Source of the DNA: CAZGMC01 sp964526565
Lineage (GTDB): Bacteria > Pseudomonadota > Alphaproteobacteria > DSM-16000 > Inquilinaceae
Reading direction: 5' to 3'
Assembly (NCBI GenBank): GCA_964526565.1
Contig: CAZGMC010000001.1
Coordinates: 62,001 to 126,000 of the forward strand
DNA length: 64,000 nt
Both the position numbers and the translations under genes were made by a program. Below the pieces are notes generated by a model. It ran no database searches, was not told the origin of the DNA, and saw only the letters and a list, made by a program, of their open reading frames with translations. Within the stretch, counting starts at the first letter, position 1. Each line of letters begins with the position of its first letter. This document shows, in pieces, positions 25,231 through 37,354 of the stretch.

Positions 25231-26112
25231 ATGTCGAACAACGGCTTCCTGGCGACACTGTCGCCGCAGCGGCTGATGGCGTGGATGCGCGAGCCGCCGC
25301 CCGTGGTCCCGGTGCTGCGCCTGTTCGGGCCGATCGGCCCGCGCGCTCCGCTCTCCCACCGTCTCAACCTGGCCGGCCTGGCCGGCGCCATAGAGCGCGC
25401 CTTCAGCCATCACCGGTCACCGGCGGTGGCGCTGGCGATCAACTCGCCCGGCGGGTCGCCGGTGCAGTCGGCGCTGATCGCCCGGCGCATCCGCGAGCTG
25501 GCCGAAGAGAAGGAGAAGAAGGTCTATGCCTTCGTCGAGGACGTGGCGGCCTCGGGCGGCTACTGGCTGGCCTGCGCGGCGGACGAGATCTACGCCGACG
25601 CCAACTCGATCGTCGGCTCGATCGGCGTCGTCACCGCGTCGTTCGGCTTTCAGGACCTGATCGCCCGCTACGGCATCGAGCGCCGCATCCACACCGCCGG
25701 CCGGCGCAAGATGATCCTCGACCCGTTCCGGCCGGAGCGGCCGGAGGACGTGGAGAAGCTGCGCGCCCTGCAGGGCGACGTCCACGAGTCGTTCAAGGCG
25801 CTGGTGCGGGCGCGCCGCGGCGACCGGCTCAAGGCCGACGACGACACCGTCTTCGACGGCGAGTTCTGGACCGGTGCCAGCGCCGTCGGGCTCGGCCTGA
25901 TCGACGGCCTCGGCCATTTGCGGCCGGTGCTGCGCGAGAAGTTCGGCGAGCGGGTGCGGCTGCGCGTCATCTCGGCGGAGCGCGGCTGGCTGCGGCGGCG
26001 CTTCGGCATGACCCGCCGCCCGGAGCGCCTGGACGTGGAGGTCGGCGGCATGGTCGACGGGGTCCTGTCGGCATTGGAGGACCGGGCCTTGTGGTCGCGC
26101 TACGGCCTTTAG
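25231..26112 (+). CDS. S49 family peptidase (SohB/SppA-like)
   Basis: 293 residues. NSPGGSPVQSALIARRIREL and VEDVAASGGYWLACAADEIY contain the S49 oxyanion region and nucleophile Ser (ASGGYW). SIVGSIGVVTASFGF is the conserved strand after it. No clear N-terminal membrane anchor, so it may act in the cytoplasm or be membrane-associated. Starts 6 bp after the methyltransferase stop. Confidence 0.9.
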   Translation: MSNNGFLATLSPQRLMAWMREPPPVVPVLRLFGPIGPRAPLSHRLNLAGLAGAIERAFSHHRSPAVALAINSPGGSPVQSALIARRIRELAEEKEKKVYAFVEDVAASGGYWLACAADEIYADANSIVGSIGVVTASFGFQDLIARYGIERRIHTAGRRKMILDPFRPERPEDVEKLRALQGDVHESFKALVRARRGDRLKADDDTVFDGEFWTGASAVGLGLIDGLGHLRPVLREKFGERVRLRVISAERGWLRRRFGMTRRPERLDVEVGGMVDGVLSALEDRALWSRYGL

Positions 26113-26156
26113 GCGAGGCGGGTGCAGCGTGCGGCGGCAGTCGGGAAGGAGAAACG

Positions 26157-26399
26157 ATGTTTACGTTGCACAAGCTGGCGGTCTTGATCGTGGTCATTGG
26201 CGCGCTGTTGTATGGTGCCAGACTGGTGGCGCGGCTCGACGCCGTCCGCCGAGCCGTGATTACCGGCGGGCACCCGGTGCGGCTCGATCGGCGTGACCTC
26301 GTGGAATGCCGCGTCTGCGGCGTCTACGTGTCGAGCGAGAGCCGGATGCCGTGCGGGCGTGCCGACTGTCCGCAGGTCCGCAGCCGGGTGCGGGCCTGA
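26157..26399 (+). CDS. Small membrane-anchored zinc-ribbon-like protein
   Basis: 80 residues behind a strong ggaaggaga. One N-terminal helix (KLAVLIVVIGALLYGARLV) then CRVCGVYVSS and CGRADC, a CxxC...CxxxxC arrangement that could bind zinc. Typical companion of the S49 peptidase in alphaproteobacteria. Function unknown. Confidence 0.75.
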   Translation: MFTLHKLAVLIVVIGALLYGARLVARLDAVRRAVITGGHPVRLDRRDLVECRVCGVYVSSESRMPCGRADCPQVRSRVRA

Positions 26400-26440
26400 A
26401 CCGGGCCTGGATGCGGGCCTGGATCCGGGAGGGTGGACCC

Positions 26441-26989
26441 ATGGGTGTGACGCGGCGGGCACTGCTGAGTGGGCTGGGCGGGCTGGGCGCGGCCCTGATC
26501 GTGCGGCCGGCGGTGGCGCCGGCCTCGGAGCCGCGCGAGCTGCGGCTCTACAACGTGAACACGGGCGAGTCCTTTCGCGACGCGTATCACAACGGCGGGG
26601 GCTATCTGGCGCCGGCGTCGCAGCAGCTCGACTGGTTCCTGCGCGACCACCACGTCGACCAGTCGATGCGCATGGACCCGGGCGTGTTCGACCTGCTGTG
26701 GCGCCTGCAGAACCGCTACCTCGCCGTGCATGGCCGGACGGTGACGATCAACATCCATTCCGCCTTCCGCACCGAGGAGACCAACAGGCGGCTGCTGTCG
26801 GAGGGGGCCGCGCGCAACAGCCTGCACAAGGTCGGCAAGGCGGTGGACGTGACGGTGCAGGGCCTGGGCATCTACTTCCTGGCCGACCGCGTGCGCGAGA
26901 TCGGCGCCGGCGGCGTCGGCATCTACTGGCGCGCCCGCTTCTGCCACATCGACACCGGGCCGCCGCGGTTCTGGTACCGGCGGGTGTAG
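26441..26989 (+). CDS. DUF882 (YcbK/M15-like) murein endopeptidase-like protein, Tat signal
   Basis: 182 residues. TRRALLSGLGGLGAALIV is a twin-arginine-type signal and RPAVA-P a likely cleavage region. Zinc-site blocks are INIHSAFRTEETN, SLHKVGKAVDV and CHIDTG, as in the DUF882/M15A peptidases that trim peptidoglycan peptides. Periplasmic. Start ATG 26441 follows gggaggg; the frame is open further upstream but lacks signal features. Confidence 0.87.
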   Translation: MGVTRRALLSGLGGLGAALIVRPAVAPASEPRELRLYNVNTGESFRDAYHNGGGYLAPASQQLDWFLRDHHVDQSMRMDPGVFDLLWRLQNRYLAVHGRTVTINIHSAFRTEETNRRLLSEGAARNSLHKVGKAVDVTVQGLGIYFLADRVREIGAGGVGIYWRARFCHIDTGPPRFWYRRV

Positions 26990-27189
26990 GGATAATGTCT
27001 GCAACACGGGCCGCGCGCTGATGCACGAGCCCGCTGCCTGACCCTCCAGCAGGCTGGCAGCAGGTTGGGACCGGTTCTCTCGCCAGACGATCGTCGGCGC
27101 CATGCCTCTGCGGCGGTGCTTGATCGGCAGGGGCGGCGGACGTATGGTGCCGGCCCGACGCTGACGAACGCAATAAACGGACTGCCCCA

Positions 27190-28074
27190 ATGACCACGGT
27201 CAGCGAGCCGCCGCGCTGCTTCCAGGACGTCATCCTCCGCCTGCAGGAGTTCTGGGCGCGCGAGGGATGCGTCATCCTGCAGCCCTACGACATGGAGGTC
27301 GGCGCCGGCACCTTCCATCCGGCAACGACGCTGCGCTCGCTGGGGCCGGACCGGACGTGGAACTGCGCCTATGTCCAGCCGTCGCGCCGGCCCAGCGACG
27401 GCCGCTACGGCGAGAACCCGAACCGGATGCAGCACTACTACCAGTTCCAGGTGATCCTGAAGCCGTCGCCCAATGACAGCCAGGACCGCTACCTGCACAG
27501 CCTGTACGCCATGGGCATCGACCCGTCGCTGCACGACATCCGGTTCGTCGAGGACGACTGGGAAAGCCCGACCCTGGGCGCCTCCGGCCTGGGCTGGGAG
27601 GTGTGGTGCGACGGCATGGAAGTGACGCAGTTCACCTACTTCCAGCAGGTCGGCGGCATCGAGTGCGACCCGGTCCCGGTGGAGCTGACCTACGGGCTGG
27701 AACGGCTGGCCATGTACGTGCTGGGTGTGGAGAACGTGTTCGAGCTGCCGTTCAACGACCCGGACAACCCCGGCGCCGTGACGTACGGCGACGTGTTCCT
27801 GCGGTCGGAACGGGAGTACTCGGCGTTCAACTTCGAGTACGCCGATACCGAGGCACTGTTCCGCCATTTCTCGGATGCCGAGCGCGAATGCCAGTCGCTG
27901 CTGGTTTTGAAGCTGGCGCTGCCCGCCTATGACCAGTGCATCAAGGCCAGCCACGTGTTCAACCTGCTCGACGCCCGCGGCGTGATCAGCGTGGTCGAGC
28001 GCGCCGCCTACATCGGCCGTGTGCGCGCCCTGGCCAAGGCCTGCTGCGAGACCTGGCTGGCCGCGGCCGGCTGA
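27190..28074 (+). CDS. glyQ: Glycyl-tRNA synthetase alpha subunit
   Basis: 294 residues, normal length for GlyQ. CFQDVILRLQEFWAREGCVI, QPYDMEVGAGTFHP and the motif-2 strand AYVQPSRRPSDGRYGENPNR are diagnostic of the alpha2beta2 enzyme. Followed 74 bp later by glyS. Confidence 0.97.
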   Translation: MTTVSEPPRCFQDVILRLQEFWAREGCVILQPYDMEVGAGTFHPATTLRSLGPDRTWNCAYVQPSRRPSDGRYGENPNRMQHYYQFQVILKPSPNDSQDRYLHSLYAMGIDPSLHDIRFVEDDWESPTLGASGLGWEVWCDGMEVTQFTYFQQVGGIECDPVPVELTYGLERLAMYVLGVENVFELPFNDPDNPGAVTYGDVFLRSEREYSAFNFEYADTEALFRHFSDAERECQSLLVLKLALPAYDQCIKASHVFNLLDARGVISVVERAAYIGRVRALAKACCETWLAAAG

Positions 28075-28148
28075 CGCCATACGCGCCCGGCGGATCGACG
28101 TGATTGCCGGCCGCCGGCACCGCCGCACCCCGACCCGAGCCCGAGCTC

Positions 28149-30251
28149 ATGCCCGAATTCGTCCTCGAAATCTTTTCCGAAGAGATCCCGGCCCGCATGC
28201 AGGCGCGCGCCGCGGACGACCTGAAGCGCCTGGTCCTGGCCGGGCTGGAGGCAGCGACCCTGACCTGGAGCCATGCCGAGGCGCACGTGACGCCACGCCG
28301 GCTGGCGCTGTGGGTCGACGGCCTGCCGCCCGAACAGCCCCGTGTCCGCGAGGAGCGCCGCGGTCCCCGCGCCGACGCACCGCCGCAGGCCATCGAGGGC
28401 TTCCTGCGCTCGATCGGCCTGAGCCTGGACCAGTGCGAGCGGCGCGGGACGCCCAAGGGCGAATTCCTGTTCGCCGTCATCGAACGTGACGGCCGGCCCA
28501 CCGAGGCCGTCATCGAGGACGTGATCCGCAAGGCGGTCAACGACATGCCGTGGCCCAAGGCGATGCGCTGGGGCGAGGGCGCGTTCCGCTGGGTCCGGCC
28601 GATCCATCAGGTGATGGCCATCTTCGATGGCAAGCCGCTGGAGGGCATGGTCGACCCCGAGCCGCACACGCGGTTCGTCATGACCGGCATGACCCACGGC
28701 CACCGGTTCATGGCGCCGGACGCCATGCCGGTGCGCAGCTTCGCCGAGTACAAGGCCAGGCTGCGCGATGCCTTCGTCGTCCTCGACCGGGAGGAGCGCA
28801 AGCGCATCATCCTGGAACAGGCGAACAGACTGGCCGAGGTGCGCCGGCTCCGCCTGCGCGACGACCCGGCCCTGCTCGACGAGGTGGCCGGGCTGGTCGA
28901 GTGGCCGGTGCCGCTGATCGGCCGCATCGACGAGGTGTTCATGGACGTGCCGGCGGAAGTGCTGACCTCGGCCATGCGCACCCATCAGCGCTATTTCGCC
29001 CTGCTCCGCGAGGACGGCTCGCTGGCGCCGCGGTTCATCGTGGTCGCCAACACCCAGGCGCGCCATGACGGGCAGAAGGTGGTCCGGGGCAACGAGCGGG
29101 TGCTGCGCGCCCGCCTGGCCGACGCCAAGTTCTTCTGGGACCACGATCGCAAGCTGCGGCTGGTCGACCGCGTCCCGGTGCTGCGCGAGATCGTGTTCCA
29201 CGCCCGCCTCGGCAGCATCGAGGACAAGCTGGTCCGCCTGCAGAGCCTGGTCGCCGACCTGGCGCCGTACGTGCCGGGGGCGGACATCGCCAAGGCCCGC
29301 AGCGCGGCCCTGCTGTGCAAGGCCGACCTGACCAGCGGCATGGTCGGGGAGTTCCCCGAGCTGCAGGGCGTCATGGGCCGGTACTACGCCCTGGAACAGG
29401 GCGAGGACGCGGCGGTCGCCGAGGCGATTGCCGACCACTACGCGCCGCAGGGCCCGGCCGACCGGTGCCCGACGGCACCCGTCTCTGTCGCCGTGGCGCT
29501 GGCCGACAGGATCGACACGCTGGTCGGCTTCTTCGCGATCGGCGAGAAGCCGACCGGCAGCCGCGATCCGTATGCCCTGCGCCGTGCCGCGCTGGGCCTG
29601 ATCCGGCTGATCCGCGAGAACGGGCTGCGCGTGCCGCTGGTATCGGTATTCCGCCGCGGCGCGGCCCTTTACGACGGCATCGACCTGCCCTTCTCCGAGG
29701 TTACGCTGGACGAGCTGCTCGATTTCATCGCCGACCGGCTCAAGGTCCACCTGCGGGAAGAGGGCGTTCGCCACGACCTCATCAGCGCCGTGTTCACCCG
29801 CGTCCACGACGAGATGGCGGCGGCCGACGTCGACCTGCTGCGCCTGCTGGCGCGGGTCGAGGCGCTCGCCGCCTTTCTGGAGACCGAGGACGGGGCGAAC
29901 CTGCTCACCGCCTACCGGCGCGCCGCCAACATCGTGCGCATCGAGAGCAAAAAGGATGCACGTGCGTATGATGCGCCGCCCGACCCGGCGCTGTTGCGCG
30001 AGCACCAGGAGCGGGCGCTGGGCGAAGCTTTGGCGACGGCACGGAAGACCTGCCGTGCCCGGCTGACCGCCGAGGATTTCGCCGAGGCGATGACGACGCT
30101 GGCGGGATTGCGCAAGCCTGTTGACGGCTTTTTCGACCACGTTACTGTGAATGCGGATGATCCGGACTTGCGGGCCAACCGCCTTTCGCTGCTCTCGGCG
30201 ATCGTCTCAACCATGAACGAGGTCGCGGATTTCTCCAGGATCGAGGGTTGA
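28149..30251 (+). CDS. glyS: Glycyl-tRNA synthetase beta subunit
   Basis: About 700 residues from MPEFVLEIFSEEIPARMQ, the standard GlyS start; the family-conserved SRDPYALRRAALG and MVGEFPELQGVMGRYYA are present. C-terminal anticodon-binding domain ends with FFDHVTVNADDPDLRANRLS. Pairs with GlyQ to charge tRNA-Gly. Confidence 0.97.
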   Translation: MPEFVLEIFSEEIPARMQARAADDLKRLVLAGLEAATLTWSHAEAHVTPRRLALWVDGLPPEQPRVREERRGPRADAPPQAIEGFLRSIGLSLDQCERRGTPKGEFLFAVIERDGRPTEAVIEDVIRKAVNDMPWPKAMRWGEGAFRWVRPIHQVMAIFDGKPLEGMVDPEPHTRFVMTGMTHGHRFMAPDAMPVRSFAEYKARLRDAFVVLDREERKRIILEQANRLAEVRRLRLRDDPALLDEVAGLVEWPVPLIGRIDEVFMDVPAEVLTSAMRTHQRYFALLREDGSLAPRFIVVANTQARHDGQKVVRGNERVLRARLADAKFFWDHDRKLRLVDRVPVLREIVFHARLGSIEDKLVRLQSLVADLAPYVPGADIAKARSAALLCKADLTSGMVGEFPELQGVMGRYYALEQGEDAAVAEAIADHYAPQGPADRCPTAPVSVAVALADRIDTLVGFFAIGEKPTGSRDPYALRRAALGLIRLIRENGLRVPLVSVFRRGAALYDGIDLPFSEVTLDELLDFIADRLKVHLREEGVRHDLISAVFTRVHDEMAAADVDLLRLLARVEALAAFLETEDGANLLTAYRRAANIVRIESKKDARAYDAPPDPALLREHQERALGEALATARKTCRARLTAEDFAEAMTTLAGLRKPVDGFFDHVTVNADDPDLRANRLSLLSAIVSTMNEVADFSRIEG

Positions 30252-30420
30252 CCGAACCGTCGGTCCGGCGCAGGCCGGCCGATGGGCCGGTTGAGCCATG
30301 TCAAAGTTGGCGGCGCCGCGATGTCGTAAAGCAGCTGAATATCTTAATACGGCTGAAGATCCGGTGAAATCCGGCGGTCAATCCGAACAACGGCGGCTAT
30401 GCAAGAGGAGCGCTCACGTC

Positions 30421-33099
<2,679 letters not shown>

Positions 33100-33115
33100 G
33101 GCCGGGCCTGCGCTG

Positions 33116-33151
33116 CGGTCTCCGGCAGGCATTCCTGCCTGCCGGAGACCG
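33116..33151 (+). terminator. Long perfect hairpin after ppdK
   Basis: ggtctccggcaggc (33117-33130) is exactly mirrored by gcctgccggagacc (33137-33150) around attcct; the outer C/G pair adds one more. The following bases contain only a weak T-run (tcctt), so it is terminator-like but may not be fully intrinsic. Confidence 0.7.
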
Positions 33152-33433
33152 GCAGTCCTTAAAGCAGTTCCATGACGCCGCGGTCGGCTGTCCCTCTCCG
33201 GCCGCGGTTTTGTCATGTCTGGGATAGGATGAATCTTGCGATAGGCTAGGGTCGCACCCGCCGCCGCAGCTTTCCTGCTTCACCGTTCCGCGTTGAGCAA
33301 CGATGCCGGTGCTGCCTGACGGACGGCGGTGCGCGGCTAACCGATCACTGACCGACTCTTGCCGCTGGTTCGAAGAAAGGCGTTGACGTTCGGTGCGCTG
33401 CGTGGGCGCAGGCTCGGCCATGCGCGAATGCCA

Positions 33434-34438
33434 TTAGGAGAAGGGTGGCGTCCGATCAGGATCAACGCGGCTTGGCAGTTCCAACTCCTCGCCCCGCGGC
33501 ATGTTTTCGAGAAGCCAGTTCCCCATCGGCGAACGCTCTGCAATCAGCGGCTGCCCCGGCGCGGCCGCGCGTGGCACGATCCGCGCCTCACCGGCGACAA
33601 AGGCCGCCTCGCCGCCAGCGGCCTTGTCCAGCGCCTCCAGGCGCATGAGCGCCAGGGCAAGGCCGTCGCGGCCGCTGCGCATCTCGCCGACCTCCCTGCC
33701 GTCGAGCGTGATCCGTGTGCCGGGGGCGGGCAGGGGGCCGTCCACCGCCACCGGCACCAGCCGCTTCTTGACCAGCCCGCGGTACCTGGTGCGGGCGGTC
33801 AGCTCCTGGCCCATGTAGCAGCCCTTGTCCCACGAGATGGCGTTCAGCTCGTCATAGTTGCTCTCAAGCAGGATCGCCTTCTCGACCCTCAGGTCGCGGC
33901 TGCCGGCGGGGACGCCCAGTGCCAGGCGCAGGCGGTCGTAGTCCTCGGCCGGTGCGGTGGCCAGCCCGGTGCCGGCCAGCGCCGCGTCGGCCTGCTCGCG
34001 CGGCAGCAGCAGGCGCACGCCCAGGCCGGCAAGACGCGGATCGACGCAGGCCACGCCCCCGCCGAAATCGGCCGCGGCGCCCGGCGCCGGCGGCAGCCCG
34101 AATGCCGCCGGAGCGCCTTCGCCGAGGGCCGCGGCGACGGCGAAGACATCCGTCACGTCGGCGAGCTCCACCTTGGAGCGCAGGCGGTACACCTTGAGCC
34201 GCCGCAGCAGGTCGGCGCGGCGATCCGCCTCACAGTCGAGCAGCAGCGCCGAACCCACCTGCATGACAAAGAAATCGTGCAGGAACTTGCCCTGGGGGGT
34301 CAGGAAGGCCGAGAACACCGCGCGTTCGCTCGAGACCCGGCGCACGTCATTCGATGTCAGGCCTTGCAGGAACGTCACCGCGTCTGCGCCGCCGAGTTGC
34401 AGGACGCCGCGGTCGTCAAGGCGCACCAGGCTTGGCAT
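33434..34438 (-). CDS. ygfZ: Folate-binding protein YgfZ / Fe-S cluster assembly factor
   Basis: 334 residues from ATG 34438 behind aagggagcg. The motif KGCYMGQE (YgfZ/COG0354 signature) and DRGVLQLGGADAVTFLQGLT N-terminus are clear. Helps Fe-S enzyme maturation with tetrahydrofolate. Divergent from the dihydroorotase homologue (34556), with a 117-bp shared promoter region. Confidence 0.93.
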   Translation of the reverse strand: MPSLVRLDDRGVLQLGGADAVTFLQGLTSNDVRRVSSERAVFSAFLTPQGKFLHDFFVMQVGSALLLDCEADRRADLLRRLKVYRLRSKVELADVTDVFAVAAALGEGAPAAFGLPPAPGAAADFGGGVACVDPRLAGLGVRLLLPREQADAALAGTGLATAPAEDYDRLRLALGVPAGSRDLRVEKAILLESNYDELNAISWDKGCYMGQELTARTRYRGLVKKRLVPVAVDGPLPAPGTRITLDGREVGEMRSGRDGLALALMRLEALDKAAGGEAAFVAGEARIVPRAAAPGQPLIAERSPMGNWLLENMPRGEELELPSRVDPDRTPPFS

Positions 34439-34555
34439 TCCTCGCTCCCTTCGCCTATCGTCAAGCTCCGGCATCCGCAGGACAGGGAGACGGTGCCGGC
34501 GCTCCATCAGGTGGGCGATCGGTCGGGTGCCAGCAAGACGGGAGACGAGGGCGGG

Positions 34556-35905
34556 ATGCCGGTTAACTTCGACATGATCCTGCGCGGCGGCATTGTCGGC
34601 ACGCCGGCCGGTCTTCTGCCCACCGATGTGGCGGTGCGGGACGGCCGCATTGCCGCCTTGGGCATTCTCGGCTCGGCCGGTGCCGCAGAGGACGTCGACT
34701 GCACCGGTCTGTACGTGCTGCCGGGCGTGATCGACACGCAGGTGCATTTCCGCGAGCCCGGCCTGGAGCACAAGGAGGATCTGGAGACCGGGACCGCATC
34801 GGCCGTCGCCGGTGGCGTCACCGCCGTGTTCGAAATGCCGAACACGCGCCCGCCGACGACCACTGCCGCGCTGCTCGCCGACAAGCTGCAGCGGGCCGCC
34901 GGGCGCGCCTGGTCCGACCACGCGTTCTTCATGGGCGCGACCGCGGACAATGCTGCCGCTCTCGGCCGGCTCGAGCGCCTGCCCGGCTGCTGCGGCGTGA
35001 AGGTGTTCATGGGGTCGTCGACCGGCGATCTGCTGGTGCCCGATGACGAGACCCTGGGGAGCGTGCTGGCCAGCGGTACGCGTCGCGTCGCCATCCACGC
35101 CGAGGACGAGGACCGCCTGAGCGAGCGGCGCGAGATCGTCGCGCGCGGCGCGCCCGTCGGCCAGCACCCGCTGTGGCGCGATGCCGAGACGGCGATCACG
35201 GCGACCCGGCGGCTGCTCAAGCTGGCCGTGAAAGCGGGGCGCCGCGTGCATGTCCTGCACGTCACGACCGGCGCCGAGATGCTGCTGCTGGCCCGGCACA
35301 AGGACGTGGCCACGGTGGAGGTGACCCCGCAGCACCTGACCCTGGCGGGGCCGGAATGCTACGAGCGACTCGGCACCCTGGCGCAGATGAACCCGCCGAT
35401 CCGCGACGAGGTGGAGCAGGCGGCACTGTGGTGGGCGGTGGAGGACGGCACCGTCGATGTGATCGGCTCCGACCACGCGCCGCATACGCTGGAGGAGAAG
35501 GGGCACCCGTACCCGCTCAGTCCCAGCGGCATCACGGGCGTGCAGACGCTGGTTCCCCTCATGCTCAACCACGTCAGCCACAGGCGGCTCAGCCTGCAGC
35601 GCTTCATCGACCTGACCAGCGCCGGGCCGGCGCGGATCTACGGCATCGCCGGCAAGGGCCGCATTGCCGCCGGCTATGACGCCGACTTCACGATCGTCGA
35701 TCCATCGGCCCGCCGCACCATCGAGAACGCCTGGATCCGCAGCCGCTGCGGCTGGACGCCCTATGACGGCATGAGCGTGGTCGGGTGGCCGACGATGACC
35801 ATCGTTCGCGGCCGCATTGTCATGCGCGACGGCGAGCTGTTGGGGCCGCCGTCGGGAGCGCCGGTGCGGTTCGTCGAATGCCTGCCGGCCCGGGCGTGGC
35901 CGTGA
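34556..35905 (+). CDS. Dihydroorotase-family amidohydrolase with altered metal motif
   Basis: 449 residues after gggagacgaggg. The fold is PyrC/AllB-type: PGVIDTQVHFREPG, the Lys-containing VKVFMGSSTGDLL, AIHAEDEDR, HVLHVTTGAEM, and IGSDHAPHTLEEKG. The usual D-x-H-x-H metal pair reads D-T-Q-V-H, so the first zinc histidine is Gln. Most pathway assignments would call it dihydroorotase, but allantoinase or another cyclic amidase is possible. Confidence 0.8.
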   Translation: MPVNFDMILRGGIVGTPAGLLPTDVAVRDGRIAALGILGSAGAAEDVDCTGLYVLPGVIDTQVHFREPGLEHKEDLETGTASAVAGGVTAVFEMPNTRPPTTTAALLADKLQRAAGRAWSDHAFFMGATADNAAALGRLERLPGCCGVKVFMGSSTGDLLVPDDETLGSVLASGTRRVAIHAEDEDRLSERREIVARGAPVGQHPLWRDAETAITATRRLLKLAVKAGRRVHVLHVTTGAEMLLLARHKDVATVEVTPQHLTLAGPECYERLGTLAQMNPPIRDEVEQAALWWAVEDGTVDVIGSDHAPHTLEEKGHPYPLSPSGITGVQTLVPLMLNHVSHRRLSLQRFIDLTSAGPARIYGIAGKGRIAAGYDADFTIVDPSARRTIENAWIRSRCGWTPYDGMSVVGWPTMTIVRGRIVMRDGELLGPPSGAPVRFVECLPARAWP

Positions 35906-36038
35906 TGCGGCCCCGCTCCGTCTGCAAAATTTTTTTGCCGGACATGCGACGGATCTCCGTGCGTCGCCCGTGAAAGGGATGTCGCGGCGGGCAAGGGCGC
36001 GCCGCACTCACGGGTTACGAATGGAAAGGACACGTCCG

Positions 36039-36757
36039 ATGACGTATCGCAAGCTGATGCTGACGGCGGCGGCCGTCGCGCTTCTCGCCCCGACGGTGGC
36101 CCTGGCCCAGATGGGGCCGGGCGGCGGCCCCGGCGGCGGCCCCGGCGGCATGGGGCCGGGCATGGGTCCCGGCGNNNNNNNNNNNNNNNNNNNNNNNNNN
36201 NNNNNNNNNNNNNNNNNNNNNNNNNNNNNNNNNNNNNNNNNNNNNNNNNNNNNNNNNNNNNNNNNNNNNNNNNNCCCGGCGGCGGCCCCGGCGGCATGGG
36301 GCCGGGCATGGGTCCCGGCGACGATCGCGGTGTGGCGCAGTTCGACCTCGACGGCGACGGGATCATCAGCCGAGACGAGATGGACGAGGCGCGCGCCGAG
36401 CACTTTGCCGACATGGACACCGACGGCGACGGCATGGTCAGCCGCGCAGAGATGGAAGCCTTCATGACCGGACGCATGACCGACCGCCTCATGCAGCGCT
36501 TCCAGGCGATGGATGCCGACGGCGATGGCGCGGTGACCGAGGCCGAGTTCCTGGAGGCCGTGCAGACCCGTGCCGGTCCGCGGCTGGACCGACATTTCGG
36601 CCGGCTCGACCAGGACAGTGACGGCCAGGTGTCCGCGGACGAGTTCGCACAGTTCGGTGAGATGGCGTTCGAGCGCTTCGACGGGGACGGCGACGGCATG
36701 ATCGACCTGGACGGCATGCCGTTCGGTCGCGGCCATCGCGGGCCCGGCCGGCCATAG
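36039..36757 (+). CDS. Secreted EF-hand calcium-binding protein, split by an assembly gap
   Basis: ATG 36039 follows ggaaagga and starts MTYRKLMLTAAAVALLAPTV, a signal peptide cleaved near ALA-Q. Then comes a Gly/Pro/Met repeat (GPGGGPGGMGPGMGPG) interrupted by the 100-N gap and resumed after it. EF-hand loops follow: DLDGDGIISRDE, DTDGDGMVSRAE, DADGDGAVTEAE, DQDSDGQVSADE and DGDGDGMIDLD. The reading frame across the gap cannot be checked because N length is a placeholder. Likely a periplasmic or secreted calcium buffer; it precedes the sigma-factor gene. Confidence 0.82.
36175..36274. other. 100-N assembly gap inside a coding repeat
   Basis: The same Gly/Pro/Met-coding sequence (ggcatggggccgggcatggg) flanks both sides, so the assembler probably failed on a tandem array. 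The real gene is likely longer or shorter than shown. Confidence 0.95.
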
Positions 36758-36787
36758 GCGGCAGGGCGGCGGGGGGCGCCGGCAGCC

Positions 36788-37354
36788 GTGGCGGACGAGC
36801 CATCGGACGATGCTCTGATGGCGCAGGTCGCCGACGGCGACGGCGCCGCCTGCCGGGTACTGGTCGAACGCCACCTGGGGCCGGTCACGGCGTTTGCGCG
36901 CCGCCTGCTCGGCAACCGCGCCGATGCCGAGGACGTGGCGCAGGAGACGTTCCTGCGCCTGTGGGCCAAGGCCGGCGACTGGCGGCCCGGCGGCGCGCAG
37001 CTGACGACGTGGCTGCACCAGGTGGCGCTCAACCTGTGCCGAGACCGTGGCCGGCGCCGGCCGATGGCGCCGCTCGACGCGGTGCCGGACACCGCCGACC
37101 CGCAGCCGCTGCCGGCCGCAGCGGTGCAGCGGCGCGAGGTGGCGGCGCGCGTGGAGCGGGCCCTGGCGGCCCTGCCGCAGCGGCAGCGCGCCGCCATCGT
37201 GCTCTGCCACCACCAGGGTCTGGGCAATGCCGAGGCGGCGGCGGTGCTCGGCATCGGCGTCGAGGCGCTCGAGTCGCTGCTGGCCCGCGGCCGCCGGGCG
37301 CTGCGGCGGACGCTCGAGGCGGAGGCGCCAGACCTGCTCGGAGACGTGGGATGA
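36788..37354 (+). CDS. ECF RNA polymerase sigma factor
   Basis: 188 residues. Region 2 shows RRLLGNRADAEDVAQETFLRL and region 4 LPQRQRAAIVLCHHQGLGNA. Typical small sigma-70 family of group 4. Its ATGA stop overlap couples it to a membrane protein, and the third gene is a metal-sensor-like protein, a module reminiscent of CnrHYX. Transcription targets unknown. Confidence 0.9.
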   Translation: MADEPSDDALMAQVADGDGAACRVLVERHLGPVTAFARRLLGNRADAEDVAQETFLRLWAKAGDWRPGGAQLTTWLHQVALNLCRDRGRRRPMAPLDAVPDTADPQPLPAAAVQRREVAARVERALAALPQRQRAAIVLCHHQGLGNAEAAAVLGIGVEALESLLARGRRALRRTLEAEAPDLLGDVG

